NCBI RefSeq assembly: GCF_013410065.1
Contig: NZ_JACCCW010000001.1
Coordinates: forward strand, 682,001-746,000
Reading direction: 5' to 3'
DNA: 64,000 bases
Source of the DNA: Granulicella arctica
GTDB taxonomy: Bacteria; Acidobacteriota; Terriglobia; Terriglobales; Acidobacteriaceae
Shown: positions 32,905 through 41,555 of the stretch, piece by piece
Layout: each line of letters starts with the position of its first letter
Numbering within the stretch: the first letter of the stretch is position 1
Notes under the pieces: generated by a model
Database searches by the model: none
What the model saw: the letters and a program-made list of their open reading frames with translations, nothing else
Told to the model about the DNA's origin: nothing
Position numbers and translations under genes: made by a program

Positions 32905-34515
32905 CTACTTCGTCACCACCCCTGCATTATCTTTGTCTTTATCCTTATGCCGCAGGTCCAACCCGAACTTCGGCTCCGACTTCGTCCCACTCACCCTCAC
33001 CGGAATCTCCGTCGATCCGTTCTTCGAAAAAAACGGATCGACCGGTTTCAGCAGCCACGACTTCCACCGCGACGCCACCATCTGCGAGATCTTCGCATCC
33101 GTCCGCACCTTCCCATGAAAGTCGAACTGCGCCCCATCCAGCGAGTACACACCATCCATCTGGATATTCCCGCCCGGCAGCGTATACGCCAGATTGCTGA
33201 AGTTCAACTTACCCGCGCTCATCGTGAACGCGCCCTTCATCTGCGACCGCACATCCTCCGCCCCCGGCTTGGCATCCTTCGGATCACCCTGCGCCCGCAG
33301 GCTCAGCATGTCCACCTTGTCCTGCACCTTCGGATTCGTAAAGTGGATCTGTTGAATCCCAAACGCTCCCTTCAGGCTCAGCTTTTCGATCACCCTCTCC
33401 TTGCCCGGCCGAATATGGACATGCGCCTTCATCCCCACCACGCCCGACATAATCACCGGCTCCGTCTTCACCGCAAGCTGTAGAAAGTCCTGAATCCGTC
33501 CCGCCGGCACATCCACATCAAGATCGATAATGTGCCCCTTCCCCTTGACGTTCACGATCGCCCCATTCGCCATGAAGCTCGTCTCTCCCAGCTTCGCATC
33601 CACCTTATTCAGATAGGTATCGCCACTCGTTCCATCCACCACAGCCTCAAAGCGCGTATGCAGCGGCATCGGATGATTCGCCGTATCCAGCGAGAAGTCC
33701 GGAACATCCGCCGTTCCCTGCACGGCAATCCTATTAAGCTGTCCTCCAAACTCTCCAATCGAAGACAGCATCCCCCCAATCCCCTTGATCGGATTCAGGT
33801 CCGCATGATCAAACGTATAGTGGCCCGTGATCGACGAGTCCCCCGGACTCTCCGCATCCCACGGCCCAAAGCTCCCCACCGCATGAATATTCCCCTTGGG
33901 AATCGCATTCACCAGAGTCGCGTCATACTGCCACGGCGCATTCGGCCCCACATCCTGCATCACAATGTGCTGTAGCTCGAAGTCCTTCGGATCTTTATTC
34001 GGATTGATGTTGCCGATAATCAGGCGCGAGTCGTCACACACAATCTCGTCCACCACGATCTTCATCTTGCCGAAACGCTTCCGCTTGGGCTGCGTATTCT
34101 GCGCCCGCATCTGCTTCGGCGGAATATGAATCTCAAGCCCCGTCACATGCACCGTTCCCACATGCATCGGCTTGATAAACAACCCCGCCAGCCCCGTATG
34201 AAACGCAAAGTGCTTGATCGCGATCACCGGCTCCGTCGCCCCTGCCGCCACCACATCGTCCGGCGCATAGATCCTCAGCCCGCCACCCGAAACCTCAATC
34301 CCCCGCAGCAGCGACACCTGAAAATCATCCATCTCCACGCGGCTGCGAAAGCGCGCGCTCAACGTCTCAATCACGCGCCCTTTCAGGATCGGGCCTGCAC
34401 GATGCACCATCACCTCGCCAACGATCCCCAGCACAATCACCCCCAGCAACACAGAGATCGCGACCCATCTCCATACTCCCCGTCTTCGTGGCACTGCTGT
34501 ATCCTGATCCATCAT
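32905..34515 (-). CDS. AsmA-like envelope protein
   Basis: About 536 residues. One N-terminal transmembrane helix (about 18-38) follows a short positively charged cytoplasmic tail, then a long beta-rich region: LKGRVIETLSARFRSRVEM near the N-terminus and repeated hydrophobic strands to the C-terminus. This layout is typical of AsmA/DUF748-type proteins that span or bridge the periplasm and are linked to lipid transport or outer membrane assembly in other bacteria. The tail VVTK follows a Lys/Asp-rich stretch. The open frame reaches 34590, but the double ATG at 34515/34512 gives a better N-terminus. Confidence 0.75.
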   Translation of the reverse strand: MMDQDTAVPRRRGVWRWVAISVLLGVIVLGIVGEVMVHRAGPILKGRVIETLSARFRSRVEMDDFQVSLLRGIEVSGGGLRIYAPDDVVAAGATEPVIAIKHFAFHTGLAGLFIKPMHVGTVHVTGLEIHIPPKQMRAQNTQPKRKRFGKMKIVVDEIVCDDSRLIIGNINPNKDPKDFELQHIVMQDVGPNAPWQYDATLVNAIPKGNIHAVGSFGPWDAESPGDSSITGHYTFDHADLNPIKGIGGMLSSIGEFGGQLNRIAVQGTADVPDFSLDTANHPMPLHTRFEAVVDGTSGDTYLNKVDAKLGETSFMANGAIVNVKGKGHIIDLDVDVPAGRIQDFLQLAVKTEPVIMSGVVGMKAHVHIRPGKERVIEKLSLKGAFGIQQIHFTNPKVQDKVDMLSLRAQGDPKDAKPGAEDVRSQMKGAFTMSAGKLNFSNLAYTLPGGNIQMDGVYSLDGAQFDFHGKVRTDAKISQMVASRWKSWLLKPVDPFFSKNGSTEIPVRVSGTKSEPKFGLDLRHKDKDKDNAGVVTK

Positions 34516-34710
34516 CGATTCACGTGCTCTTTCGGAAATAAAGTCACTGCAAACTTGGATGCGCTCACCCCCCAAAAGAGAACCCCGCACGATGCCGTCC
34601 CTGAGAAATCCATCCCCCCTCCAATCATCGTATGAAGATTTTTAACCTCAAACTTCCAGAATCCGCATCGCCTCTGAATCCATGTCCGCTCCGATTGCGT
34701 CTAAGCCTCC

Positions 34711-35547
34711 ATGCAGATCAGGCAAACCCTCCTCTCGTGTTCCACGATCACGCTCCTCTGTTGCGTGGGCTCACTTCCTTTGGTCGCCACCGCCCAACAG
34801 CTTGACCGCCCGGCTCTCACCGCAACCGCCTCACCGCTTGTTGCCTCTCTCGACAACACCATCCCCGCAGCCTCAGAGTCCTCCTCGAGCGTTCCCGAGG
34901 GACTTCCCGACGCGCCACAAGCCGCATCACAGCCCCCCGTCCATCAGGACGGACAGACCAAGCGCATCCTCGGCATCATTCCCAACTTCCGCGCCGTCAA
35001 CGCCGACGTCAAGCTCCCACCCCAGTCCGTCAAAGACAAGTTCATCACCGCCTCGCAGGACTCCTTCGACTACTCGTCCATCCTTCTGCCGACCCTGCTC
35101 GCCGGGTACTCCCAGGCAACCAACGCAACCCCCGAGTTTCGTCAGGGAGGCATAGGCTATGGCCGCTACCTCTGGCACTCCACCGTCGATCAGGACAGCG
35201 AAAACTACTTCGTCGAGTTCATCGTCCCCGCCATCACCCGCGAAGACACTCGCTACTACACCCTCGGCAAAGGCGGCTTCCTCAAGCGCACCGAGTACTC
35301 CCTCAGCCGCGCCATCATCACCCGCAACGACGCCGGCAAGGAGACCTTCAACGCAGGCGAGGTCATCGGCGCAGGTGCAGCCGCAGGCGTCTCCAACCTC
35401 TACTACCCTTCACGCGAACGAACCTTCGGCAACACCGCGGGCAAATGGGGTCAGAACGTCGGCATCGACGCAGCCACCTTCATGTTCAAAGAGTTCTGGC
35501 CCGACATCAACCACTATCTCTTCCACGGCAAAACGCAACAAAACTGA
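34711..35547 (+). CDS. Exported protein of unknown function
   Basis: 278 residues with a signal peptide (about 1-29, VATAQQ). A low-complexity Ser/Pro/Ala segment (about 35-78) ends in LPDAPQAASQPP. It is followed by a conserved-looking region from RILGIIPNFRAVN to the end, which is rich in aromatic residues (YGRYLWHSTVDQDSENYFVE, HYLFHG) with short amphipathic segments. It is probably outer membrane or periplasmic. I recognise the overall type as a recurrent acidobacterial hypothetical protein, but I cannot assign a function. Confidence 0.65.
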   Translation: MQIRQTLLSCSTITLLCCVGSLPLVATAQQLDRPALTATASPLVASLDNTIPAASESSSSVPEGLPDAPQAASQPPVHQDGQTKRILGIIPNFRAVNADVKLPPQSVKDKFITASQDSFDYSSILLPTLLAGYSQATNATPEFRQGGIGYGRYLWHSTVDQDSENYFVEFIVPAITREDTRYYTLGKGGFLKRTEYSLSRAIITRNDAGKETFNAGEVIGAGAAAGVSNLYYPSRERTFGNTAGKWGQNVGIDAATFMFKEFWPDINHYLFHGKTQQN

Positions 35548-35560
35548 CCCGCGACGGACG

Positions 35561-35592
35561 AAGGGCGAGTTCCACCCGGCAATATCGCCCTT
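35561..35592. terminator. Hairpin between convergent genes
   Basis: AAGGGCGA/TCGCCCTT with a 16-base loop between the 35547 and 35599 stop codons. There is no T-tract, so terminator function is uncertain. Confidence 0.4.
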
Positions 35593-35598
35593 AGTTAA

Positions 35599-36066
35599 CT
35601 ACTTCGCCAACTCTGCCTTCACCAGCTCACTCACCAGCTTCCCATCAGCCCTCAGTGTGGCAGCCTGAATCCGCTGCTGTACTGCCTTCATGACCATACC
35701 CATCTCCCTGGGTCCCGGCTTCGCTCCCGCCTCGGCAATCTGCGCAATCGCCCCCTGAACGAGTGATCGCAGCTCCGCCTCGTCCGCCGCCTGAGGCAGA
35801 AACCCCTCAATCATCCCAATCTCAGCCGCCTCCTTCTGCGCCAGCTCCGGCCGCCCGCCCTTCGTAAACGACTCGACCGACTCCTTTCGCTGCTTAATCA
35901 GCGTCGTCAAAATCTGTGTCTCCTCCGCGTCCGTCAGCGGCTCCCGCTTGTCGATCTCCTTGCTCTTCAGCGCCGACTTCACCATCCGCAGCGTCGTCAG
36001 GCGGTGCTCATCCCGAGCCTTCATCGCTACAACGATCTCCGCTTGAATTTTTTCTCCGATACTCAT
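35599..36066 (-). CDS. GatB/YqeY domain protein
   Basis: About 155 residues from ATG 36066; GGGAGC nine bases upstream acts as the ribosome binding site, whereas the frame to 36108 has none. The sequence matches YqeY throughout: MSIGEKIQAEIVVAMKARD, RMVKSALKSKEIDKREPLT, LIKQRKESVESF and GMVMKAVQQRIQ. The domain is related to the tRNA-binding tail of GatB. The function of stand-alone YqeY is unsettled, with a tRNA-linked role suspected. gatB itself is encoded at 47.6-49.1 kb. Confidence 0.9.
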   Translation of the reverse strand: MSIGEKIQAEIVVAMKARDEHRLTTLRMVKSALKSKEIDKREPLTDAEETQILTTLIKQRKESVESFTKGGRPELAQKEAAEIGMIEGFLPQAADEAELRSLVQGAIAQIAEAGAKPGPREMGMVMKAVQQRIQAATLRADGKLVSELVKAELAK

Positions 36067-36228
36067 CTTTGTTGCTCCCATCAAACTAATTTTTCCTGCG
36101 CCAGACAACCCGCGAGGCGATGCCTATTCTTCTACCAATTTATTCCTTTTGCTCCCATCCAGACTCGCCCCCCTCACGTCCTTGCTGACACAGGTTCGGA
36201 AACAGTTCGCAACAAGGAGAGGTAAATT

Positions 36229-37251
36229 GTGGAAAAGAAACTAAGTGACCTCGTAGATAAAGCTCTATCCCGTCGAAGCTTTTTAGCCGGCGCTGGGTCC
36301 GTCGCAGCCGGCACGCTCGTAGCCGGTTGCAGCAGCGGAACCCCCGCCACGACAACCCCGGCAACCACCACCCCAACACCGACCACCACGGCTACCCCGA
36401 CGATTGGGGATGTCGACGTTCTGAACTTCGCCCTCAACCTCGAGTACCTTGAGGCCGAGTTCTACCTCCGCGCTGCAACCGGCCAGGGCCTCTCCGCTGC
36501 CGACAGTGGCAACACCACAAGCCTGACCGTCGGTGGAGCAGCCGTTCTCGGCCTCACCACCGCCCAGCAGAACTATATCTACGAGATCGCCATGAACGAG
36601 CTGGACCACGTCCGCTTCCTTCGCAGCGCCCTCTCCACCGCAGCCGTATCCGCCCCCGCCATCGACCTCACCAACAGCTTCAACGCCGCAGCGTCGGCTG
36701 CGGGCATCGGTTCTTCCTTCAACCCCTTCGCGAGCTACCAGGCGTTCCTCGTCGGCGCGTTCGTGTTCGAGGATGTCGGCGTAACCGCCTATCACGGTGC
36801 CGCGGGCCTTCTCAGCAGCAAGACCAACCTCGGCTACGCAGCCTCCATCATGGCGGTCGAAGCCTACCACGCAGGCGAGATCCGCACGCTGCTCATCGCC
36901 GACTCCGTCAAGAACGCTACGATGACATCAACAACCGTCTCGCCGGACAACACCTACATCGGCTACGCGAACAAAATCAGCGCACTCCGCGCCAAGCTGG
37001 ACGGTAGCGCCAACGGCGGCAACGAGACACCGATCACACCGCTTCCTCCGTATGCGATTCCGTTCGTCCCCACCGCCTACACCCCGGCAAGCTCCATCGT
37101 CGCCGCAGATTCAACGAACTCCATCGCCTTCTCCCGCAGCACCGATGAGGTTCTTCATATCGTCTATGCGGCGGCTCCCGGTGCCGGCGTCAAAGGCGGC
37201 GGCTTCTTCCCCAACGGCCTTAACGGCCTCATCAGCGTCACGGCAAGCTAA
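36229..37251 (+). CDS. Tat-exported ferritin-like lipoprotein, copy 1
   Basis: 340 residues starting with GTG 36229 after AAGGAGAGG (36213-36222). The N-terminus has the twin-arginine motif SRRSFLAGAG and a lipobox LVAGC, so Tat export and lipidation are likely. After a Thr/Pro-rich linker there is a ferritin-like four-helix domain: ALNLEYLEAEFYLRA, EIAMNELDHVRFLRSAL, GAFVFEDVGVTAYHGAA and MAVEAYHAGEIRTLLIA. The E-x-x-E and E-x-x-H residues are suited to a di-metal site. The C-terminus FFPNGLNGLI is shared with the next gene. It is probably a periplasmic iron or redox protein. Confidence 0.85.
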   Translation: MEKKLSDLVDKALSRRSFLAGAGSVAAGTLVAGCSSGTPATTTPATTTPTPTTTATPTIGDVDVLNFALNLEYLEAEFYLRAATGQGLSAADSGNTTSLTVGGAAVLGLTTAQQNYIYEIAMNELDHVRFLRSALSTAAVSAPAIDLTNSFNAAASAAGIGSSFNPFASYQAFLVGAFVFEDVGVTAYHGAAGLLSSKTNLGYAASIMAVEAYHAGEIRTLLIADSVKNATMTSTTVSPDNTYIGYANKISALRAKLDGSANGGNETPITPLPPYAIPFVPTAYTPASSIVAADSTNSIAFSRSTDEVLHIVYAAAPGAGVKGGGFFPNGLNGLISVTAS

Positions 37252-37263
37252 GGACGGATACCC

Positions 37264-38244
37264 ATGGCAAATCTGGAAACCCAATTACTCGATGACATCA
37301 TCGTAAAGAGCCGACGCAAGATGCTCTCCCTCGGGACCGCCGCGCTCGCCGGCCTCGCCTTCGGCGGTGTACGCACCGCAGAAGCCGCAACCACCTACAG
37401 CGATTCGGACATCCTCAACTTCGCTCTCAACCTCGAGTACCTCGAGGCCAACTTCTACACGCTCGCAACCGCAGGCATGACCATCAGTCAATACGGTCTT
37501 GGCATCGGTGCCGGCACCGCAACATCCGGGAGCGGAACCGTCGCCACCAAAACCGGTGGCCCTTCCGCCTGCCTCGTTCCGTGGACCATCCCAGCAATCC
37601 AGTCCTACGCAACCGAGACAGCACAGGAGGAGCGCAACCACGTCACCTTCCTGCGTAGCGCGCTCTCAACAGCCGCCGTTGCAGCGCCCAACATCGACCT
37701 GTACACCAGCTTCAACACCCTCGCCTCCGCTGCCGGAATCGCCAGCACCTTCGATCCCTTCGCCAGCGATGCCAACTTCCTCATCGGCGCGTATGTCTTC
37801 GAGGACGTAGGAGTCACCGCCTACAGCGGCGCAGCTCCTCTCATCACAACCCCTGCCTACCTCGCAGCCGCAGCCGGCATTCTTGCGGTTGAAGCCTACC
37901 ACGCAGGTCTCGTCCGCACCTCGATCTTCGTCGCCGACCCCACCGGTGCCCTCGGATATCAAAAATACACGCAGCAGATCTCCGCAACCCGCATGGCACT
38001 CGATGGCAGCACCACCACAGACGACATCGGCGTCGGCTTCCAAAGCGTCACCCTCAACGCAACCACCAACGTCAACGCCGCAACCATCGTCGACGCACAA
38101 ACCGGCAGCACGAACTACTCCAAAACCTACGTCCGCACCACAACCGAGGTACTTAAGATCGTCACCGGGAGCGCAGCCCCATCGTCAGGCGGTAAGTACA
38201 CGGGCGTCTTCTTCCCCAACGGCCTCAACGGCCTGTTCAGCTAA
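37264..38244 (+). CDS. Tat-exported ferritin-like protein, copy 2
   Basis: 326 residues, 12 bases after the previous gene, so the two form one operon. The twin-arginine signal SRRKMLSLGTAALAG is present but there is no lipobox, and cleavage is expected after AEA. The same ferritin-like helices occur: ALNLEYLEANFYTLA, TAQEERNHVTFLRSAL, GAYVFEDVGVTAYSG and ILAVEAYHAGLVRT. The shared C-terminus is FFPNGLNGLFS. The pair arose by duplication. One is expected to be membrane-tethered and the other free in the periplasm, which suggests two pools of the same activity (inference). Confidence 0.85.
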   Translation: MANLETQLLDDIIVKSRRKMLSLGTAALAGLAFGGVRTAEAATTYSDSDILNFALNLEYLEANFYTLATAGMTISQYGLGIGAGTATSGSGTVATKTGGPSACLVPWTIPAIQSYATETAQEERNHVTFLRSALSTAAVAAPNIDLYTSFNTLASAAGIASTFDPFASDANFLIGAYVFEDVGVTAYSGAAPLITTPAYLAAAAGILAVEAYHAGLVRTSIFVADPTGALGYQKYTQQISATRMALDGSTTTDDIGVGFQSVTLNATTNVNAATIVDAQTGSTNYSKTYVRTTTEVLKIVTGSAAPSSGGKYTGVFFPNGLNGLFS

Positions 38245-38273
38245 CCCAAACCCTCCCCAGGGGTCTCAACCAC

Positions 38274-38315
38274 ATGCCGGAGCCTCAATCCATCGAGCCT
38301 CCGGCATCGTCTTTT
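38274..38315 (+). terminator. Intrinsic terminator after the ferritin-like pair
   Basis: Stem ATGCCGGAG/CTCCGGCAT, extended inwards by CTC/GAG with one C-C mismatch, followed by CGTCTTTT. Confidence 0.8.
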
Positions 38316-38383
38316 CCCACCACCAATAGCCCCGAAATGCGCCGCTCCGTACCGCGAACCCGCCCTCCCCTGCTCCGCCTCGC

Positions 38384-38389
38384 TACAAT
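38384..38389 (+). promoter_or_regulatory. Candidate leaderless -10 element of the aminotransferase gene
   Basis: TACAAT ends six bases before ATG 38396, and no Shine-Dalgarno is present. Confidence 0.55.
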
Positions 38390-38395
38390 AGACCC

Positions 38396-39577
38396 ATGAT
38401 CCGCAAGACACGCCTCTTCACGCCTGGTCCGACCCCACTGCTTCCCGCCGCCCAGTTCGCCATGGCAGCCGCTGACATTCACCACCGCACCCCCGAGTTC
38501 CGCTCGCTCTACACCCGCGTCCTCGCCCAGCTCAAAGAGTTCGTCGGCACCAAAAACGACGTCATCATCCTCTCCAGCTCCGGCTCAGGAGCCATGGAAG
38601 CCTCCGTCTCGAACCTGACATCCCCCGGTGACCGCGTCCTCGTCCTCACCGCCGGCAAATTCGGCGAGCGCTGGACCGGCATCACCAAGGCATTCGGCTG
38701 CCACGTCGATGTCGTCGACGCTCCCTACGGCAGCACCTTCACCCTCGATCAGGTCAAAGCCGCACTCAAGCTCGAAACCCGCGCCGTCTTCGTTCAGGCC
38801 ACCGAGTCCTCCACCGGCGTCCGCCACGACATCGAAGGCATCGCCAAGCTCCTCAAGTCCGAAAACTCCGAAGCCCTGCTCATCGTCGATGCCATCACCG
38901 GCCTCGGCACCACCCACCTCGACATGGACGCATGGGGCGTCGACGTCTTCATCGGCGGCTCGCAGAAGGCCGTCATGATGCCCCCTGGCCTCAGCTACCT
39001 CGCCGTCAGCCAGCGCGCCTGGGACCGCATGGAGGCCACCTACAACCCGCGCTACTACTTCGACCTCCGCAAGGAGCGCAAGAACGCAGCCAAAGGCGAG
39101 TCCGCCTACACCCCCGCCGTCGCACTCATCGCCGCCCTCGGCGCCTCGCTCGAATACATCACCGGACAAGGTGGCGGCGACCTCACCGTAGGCCGCACCA
39201 ACCTCGTCAACAACGCCGAGACCTGCGCCGCCATGACCCGCGCCGCAGCCGAGGCCATGGGCTTCAGGCTCTTCGCCCCCAAGGGCTACGAAGCTGCCGC
39301 AGCCACCGCCATCCTCCCCCCCGAAGGCACCGACTCCGGCGTCATCGTCAAGGGCCTCAAGTCGAAGTTCGCCGCCATCGTCACCGACGGCCAGGGCGAG
39401 ATGAAGGGCTCCCTCTTCCGCATCGCTCACATCGGCTACTTCGACTACATGGACACCATCGCCATCATCGGTGCCCTCGAGCAGGTCGCTATCGCCGCCA
39501 AACTCCCGCTACCCAACCTCACCTTCGGCACCGGCCTCGTCGCCGCCCAGAAGTTCTTCGCCGAGCACGCCAAGTAG
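38396..39577 (+). CDS. Class V aminotransferase (serine/alanine-glyoxylate type)
   Basis: 393 residues, PLP-dependent, cytoplasmic. The N-terminus RLFTPGPTPLLP is the family's hallmark. It is followed by SSSGSGAMEASVSNL (PLP phosphate region), LIVDAITGLGT (the Asp that binds the pyridine nitrogen) and GSQKAVMMPPGL (the Schiff-base Lys). The family includes alanine-glyoxylate and serine-pyruvate aminotransferases and proteins annotated as the soluble hydrogenase 42-kDa subunit. Because serA lies 2.5 kb downstream on the same strand, a role as the phosphoserine or serine transaminase is possible (inference). Confidence 0.9.
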   Translation: MIRKTRLFTPGPTPLLPAAQFAMAAADIHHRTPEFRSLYTRVLAQLKEFVGTKNDVIILSSSGSGAMEASVSNLTSPGDRVLVLTAGKFGERWTGITKAFGCHVDVVDAPYGSTFTLDQVKAALKLETRAVFVQATESSTGVRHDIEGIAKLLKSENSEALLIVDAITGLGTTHLDMDAWGVDVFIGGSQKAVMMPPGLSYLAVSQRAWDRMEATYNPRYYFDLRKERKNAAKGESAYTPAVALIAALGASLEYITGQGGGDLTVGRTNLVNNAETCAAMTRAAAEAMGFRLFAPKGYEAAAATAILPPEGTDSGVIVKGLKSKFAAIVTDGQGEMKGSLFRIAHIGYFDYMDTIAIIGALEQVAIAAKLPLPNLTFGTGLVAAQKFFAEHAK

Positions 39578-39596
39578 CCACCACCAGCCACAACCC

Positions 39597-39630
39597 GGAG
39601 CCCACGCCTCAACCCTGAGGCATGGGCTCC
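39597..39630 (+). terminator. Long hairpin between the aminotransferase gene and ygiB
   Basis: GGAGCCCA-C-GCCTCA / TGAGGC-A-TGGGCTCC, nearly perfect over 15 pairs with an ACCC loop. No T-tract follows, so it may be a terminator or an mRNA processing or stability structure. Confidence 0.5.
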
Positions 39631-39643
39631 ACCCACCCCCTCC

Positions 39644-40000
39644 ATGAAACGCTCGACCCAAGTCGTAGCCCCCATCCTCGCCGCAGCCGCGCTCGCTATC
39701 ACAGCAGGCTGCCGTGAACCGGAGATGCAGCGCTGCGTCGACGAGAACAACCACGTCGTCGCCGACAATCTCTGCCAGCAGACCGGCCAGCAGCAGCAAC
39801 CCGACGGCCACGGCGGCTTCATCTTCGTCCCCAGCCCTTACCGCTTCTACTACGGCGGATACGGCGGCTACGGCATCGGCTCAGCCGTCGGCGGAGGCAT
39901 GTTCACCCCAGCCCCCGGCCACAGCTACGCCGGCAGCACCACCCGCGGAGGCTTCGGCAGCACCCTCGGCGGCTCCCACAGCAGCAGCGCAGGAGAATAA
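39644..40000 (+). CDS. YgiB-like (DUF1190) lipoprotein
   Basis: 118 residues. The lipoprotein-type signal ends ITAGC (Cys near 24). The mature part contains CVDENNHVVADNLC with two cysteines, a Gly/Tyr-rich stretch (FYYGGYGGYGIGSA), and ends TTRGGFGSTLGGS. This is the pattern of E. coli YgiB/DUF1190. The stop codon overlaps the start of the next gene (TAATG), and E. coli has the same ygiB-ygiC order, so the pair is conserved across distant phyla. YgiB's molecular role is unknown. Confidence 0.8.
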   Translation: MKRSTQVVAPILAAAALAITAGCREPEMQRCVDENNHVVADNLCQQTGQQQQPDGHGGFIFVPSPYRFYYGGYGGYGIGSAVGGGMFTPAPGHSYAGSTTRGGFGSTLGGSHSSSAGE

Positions 40001-41193
40001 TGCAGCGCATCCCCCTTACCCCACGCGACAACTGGCAGCAAAAAGTCGAGGCCGTCGGCCTCACCTTCCACACCCTCGAAGTCAACGGCGAAACCCGCCC
40101 CTACTGGGACGAATCCGCCGCCTACGAGTTCACCGCCGCCGAGATCGACACCCTCGAAGCCGCAGGCAACACCCTCCAGGAGATGTGCCTCGCCGCTGCA
40201 CAGCACGTCATCGACGAAAAACGCTACGCCGAGCTCGACATCCCCGAGTTCGCCATCGAAGCCATCGAGTGGGCATGGGAGAACGAACCACCCGCCCTCT
40301 ACGGTCGCTTCGACATAGCCTGGGCCGGAGCGCAAAGCGGCCAGCCACCCAAGCTCCTCGAGTACAACGCCGACACTCCCACCTCGCTCCTCGAAGCCGC
40401 CGTCGTCCAGTGGGACTGGCTCCAAAGCGTCTTACCGGCCCTTGAGGCCGCCTCGCACTTAGGAAAACCAGACCAATTTAATTCCATCCACGACCGTCTC
40501 ATCGCCAAGTGGAAGGATCTCGATCCCTACCTCTCGAAGCCCATCTACTTCGCGGGTGTTGACGCTCCCGAAGACCAGCTCACCCTCGCCTACCTCCGCG
40601 ACACCGCCCAGCAGGCCGGCATCGACACCCTCCAGATGTACATGGAAGAGATCGGCTGGAACGACGAGCGCCAGGCCTTCGTCGACCCCAACGAAGACCA
40701 GATGTTCTCCATCTTCAAACTCTACCCTTGGGAGATCATGCTCAGCGAAGAGTTCGGCATCCACACCCTCGACACCTACCCCGACATGCGCTGGATCGAG
40801 CCCATCTGGAAGCTCCTCCTCTCCAACAAAGGCATCCTCCCCATCCTCTGGCAGCTCTACCCCAACCACGAGCTCCTTCTCCCAGCCTTCTTCGACAGCC
40901 CCGGCTCCCTGCGCGACTACGTCCGCAAGCCCCTCTTCTCCCGAGAAGGCGCAAACATCACCCTCGTCCGCGACAACGCCACCCTCGACAGCACCACCGG
41001 CCCTTACACCGGCCGCCAGATCGTCCAGGCCCTCGCCCCCGAATCCATCTTCGCCAGCCAGAGCGGCAACAACCGCTACCCCATCCTCGGCCTCTGGATG
41101 ATCGACCAGGACTGCAGCGGCCTCGGCATCCGCGAATCCGCCACCCCAATCACGGATAATCTAAGCTCCTTCGTCCCCCACTACTTTGTCTGA
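40000..41193 (+). CDS. Glutathionylspermidine synthase-like ATP-grasp protein (YgiC-like)
   Basis: 397 residues. Recognisable family blocks are the N-terminal RIPLTPRDNWQQKVEAVG, YWDESAAYEFT, GRFDIAW, LLEYNADTPTSLLEAAV, FKLYPWEIM, WKLLLSNKGILPILWQLYPNH and the Gly-rich end IDQDCSGLGIRES. It corresponds to the synthetase half of GspS/YgiC/YjfC, an ATP-grasp ligase forming an amide bond. No amidase domain is present. The substrate of the YgiC branch is not established. Translation is coupled to the upstream ygiB-like gene by a one-base overlap. It is followed 52 bases later by the TacA-like gene. Confidence 0.9.
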   Translation: MQRIPLTPRDNWQQKVEAVGLTFHTLEVNGETRPYWDESAAYEFTAAEIDTLEAAGNTLQEMCLAAAQHVIDEKRYAELDIPEFAIEAIEWAWENEPPALYGRFDIAWAGAQSGQPPKLLEYNADTPTSLLEAAVVQWDWLQSVLPALEAASHLGKPDQFNSIHDRLIAKWKDLDPYLSKPIYFAGVDAPEDQLTLAYLRDTAQQAGIDTLQMYMEEIGWNDERQAFVDPNEDQMFSIFKLYPWEIMLSEEFGIHTLDTYPDMRWIEPIWKLLLSNKGILPILWQLYPNHELLLPAFFDSPGSLRDYVRKPLFSREGANITLVRDNATLDSTTGPYTGRQIVQALAPESIFASQSGNNRYPILGLWMIDQDCSGLGIRESATPITDNLSSFVPHYFV

Positions 41194-41220
41194 GCCCAGA
41201 CATCCGCGCGCCGCCTGTCA

Positions 41221-41234
41221 TACAATGTACGTAC
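41221..41234 (+). promoter_or_regulatory. Candidate tacAT promoter with overlapping palindrome
   Basis: TACAAT (41221-41226) followed directly by the palindrome GTACGTAC (41227-41234), 20 bases before the antitoxin start. An antitoxin dimer bound here would block transcription, the usual autoregulation of such modules. Confidence 0.4.
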
Positions 41235-41245
41235 GGAGAAAGCCC

Positions 41246-41554
41246 ATGCCCTCGACTGCACTCAAGACCCGCCCAAAGCGCATGACAGAACGCCTGAACG
41301 TTCGCGTCACCGAGCCACAGGCACGGCTCATCCGCTTGGCTGCAAAAGAAACGCGCGCCACCATGTCCAGCTTTGTCATCGAAAGCGCCTGCCTCCGTGC
41401 CGAAGAAGCACTCGCCTCCCAACACACGCTGATATACACCCCAAAGCAGTGGGCAGCCTTCGTCGCGGCGCTGGATCGCCCTGCTGCGGCTGCGAAGAGC
41501 AAACCCCGTCTGCGCCGTCTCCTCACCCAGCCCAGTATCCTGGAACGGCGGTAG
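41246..41554 (+). CDS. TacA-like antitoxin (DUF1778, ribbon-helix-helix)
   Basis: About 102 residues from ATG 41246, with CGGAGAA (41234-41240) as ribosome binding site. The N-terminal ribbon-helix-helix is RLNVRVTEPQARLIRLAA followed by MSSFVIESACLRAEEAL, the DUF1778 signature. The C-terminal tail, rich in Pro/Ala/Lys/Arg and ending SKPRLRRLL, would cap the toxin. It precedes the GNAT toxin gene by one base, the standard TacA-TacT order. It is expected to repress its own promoter and neutralise the toxin. Confidence 0.88.
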   Translation: MPSTALKTRPKRMTERLNVRVTEPQARLIRLAAKETRATMSSFVIESACLRAEEALASQHTLIYTPKQWAAFVAALDRPAAAAKSKPRLRRLLTQPSILERR

Positions 41555-41555
41555 C

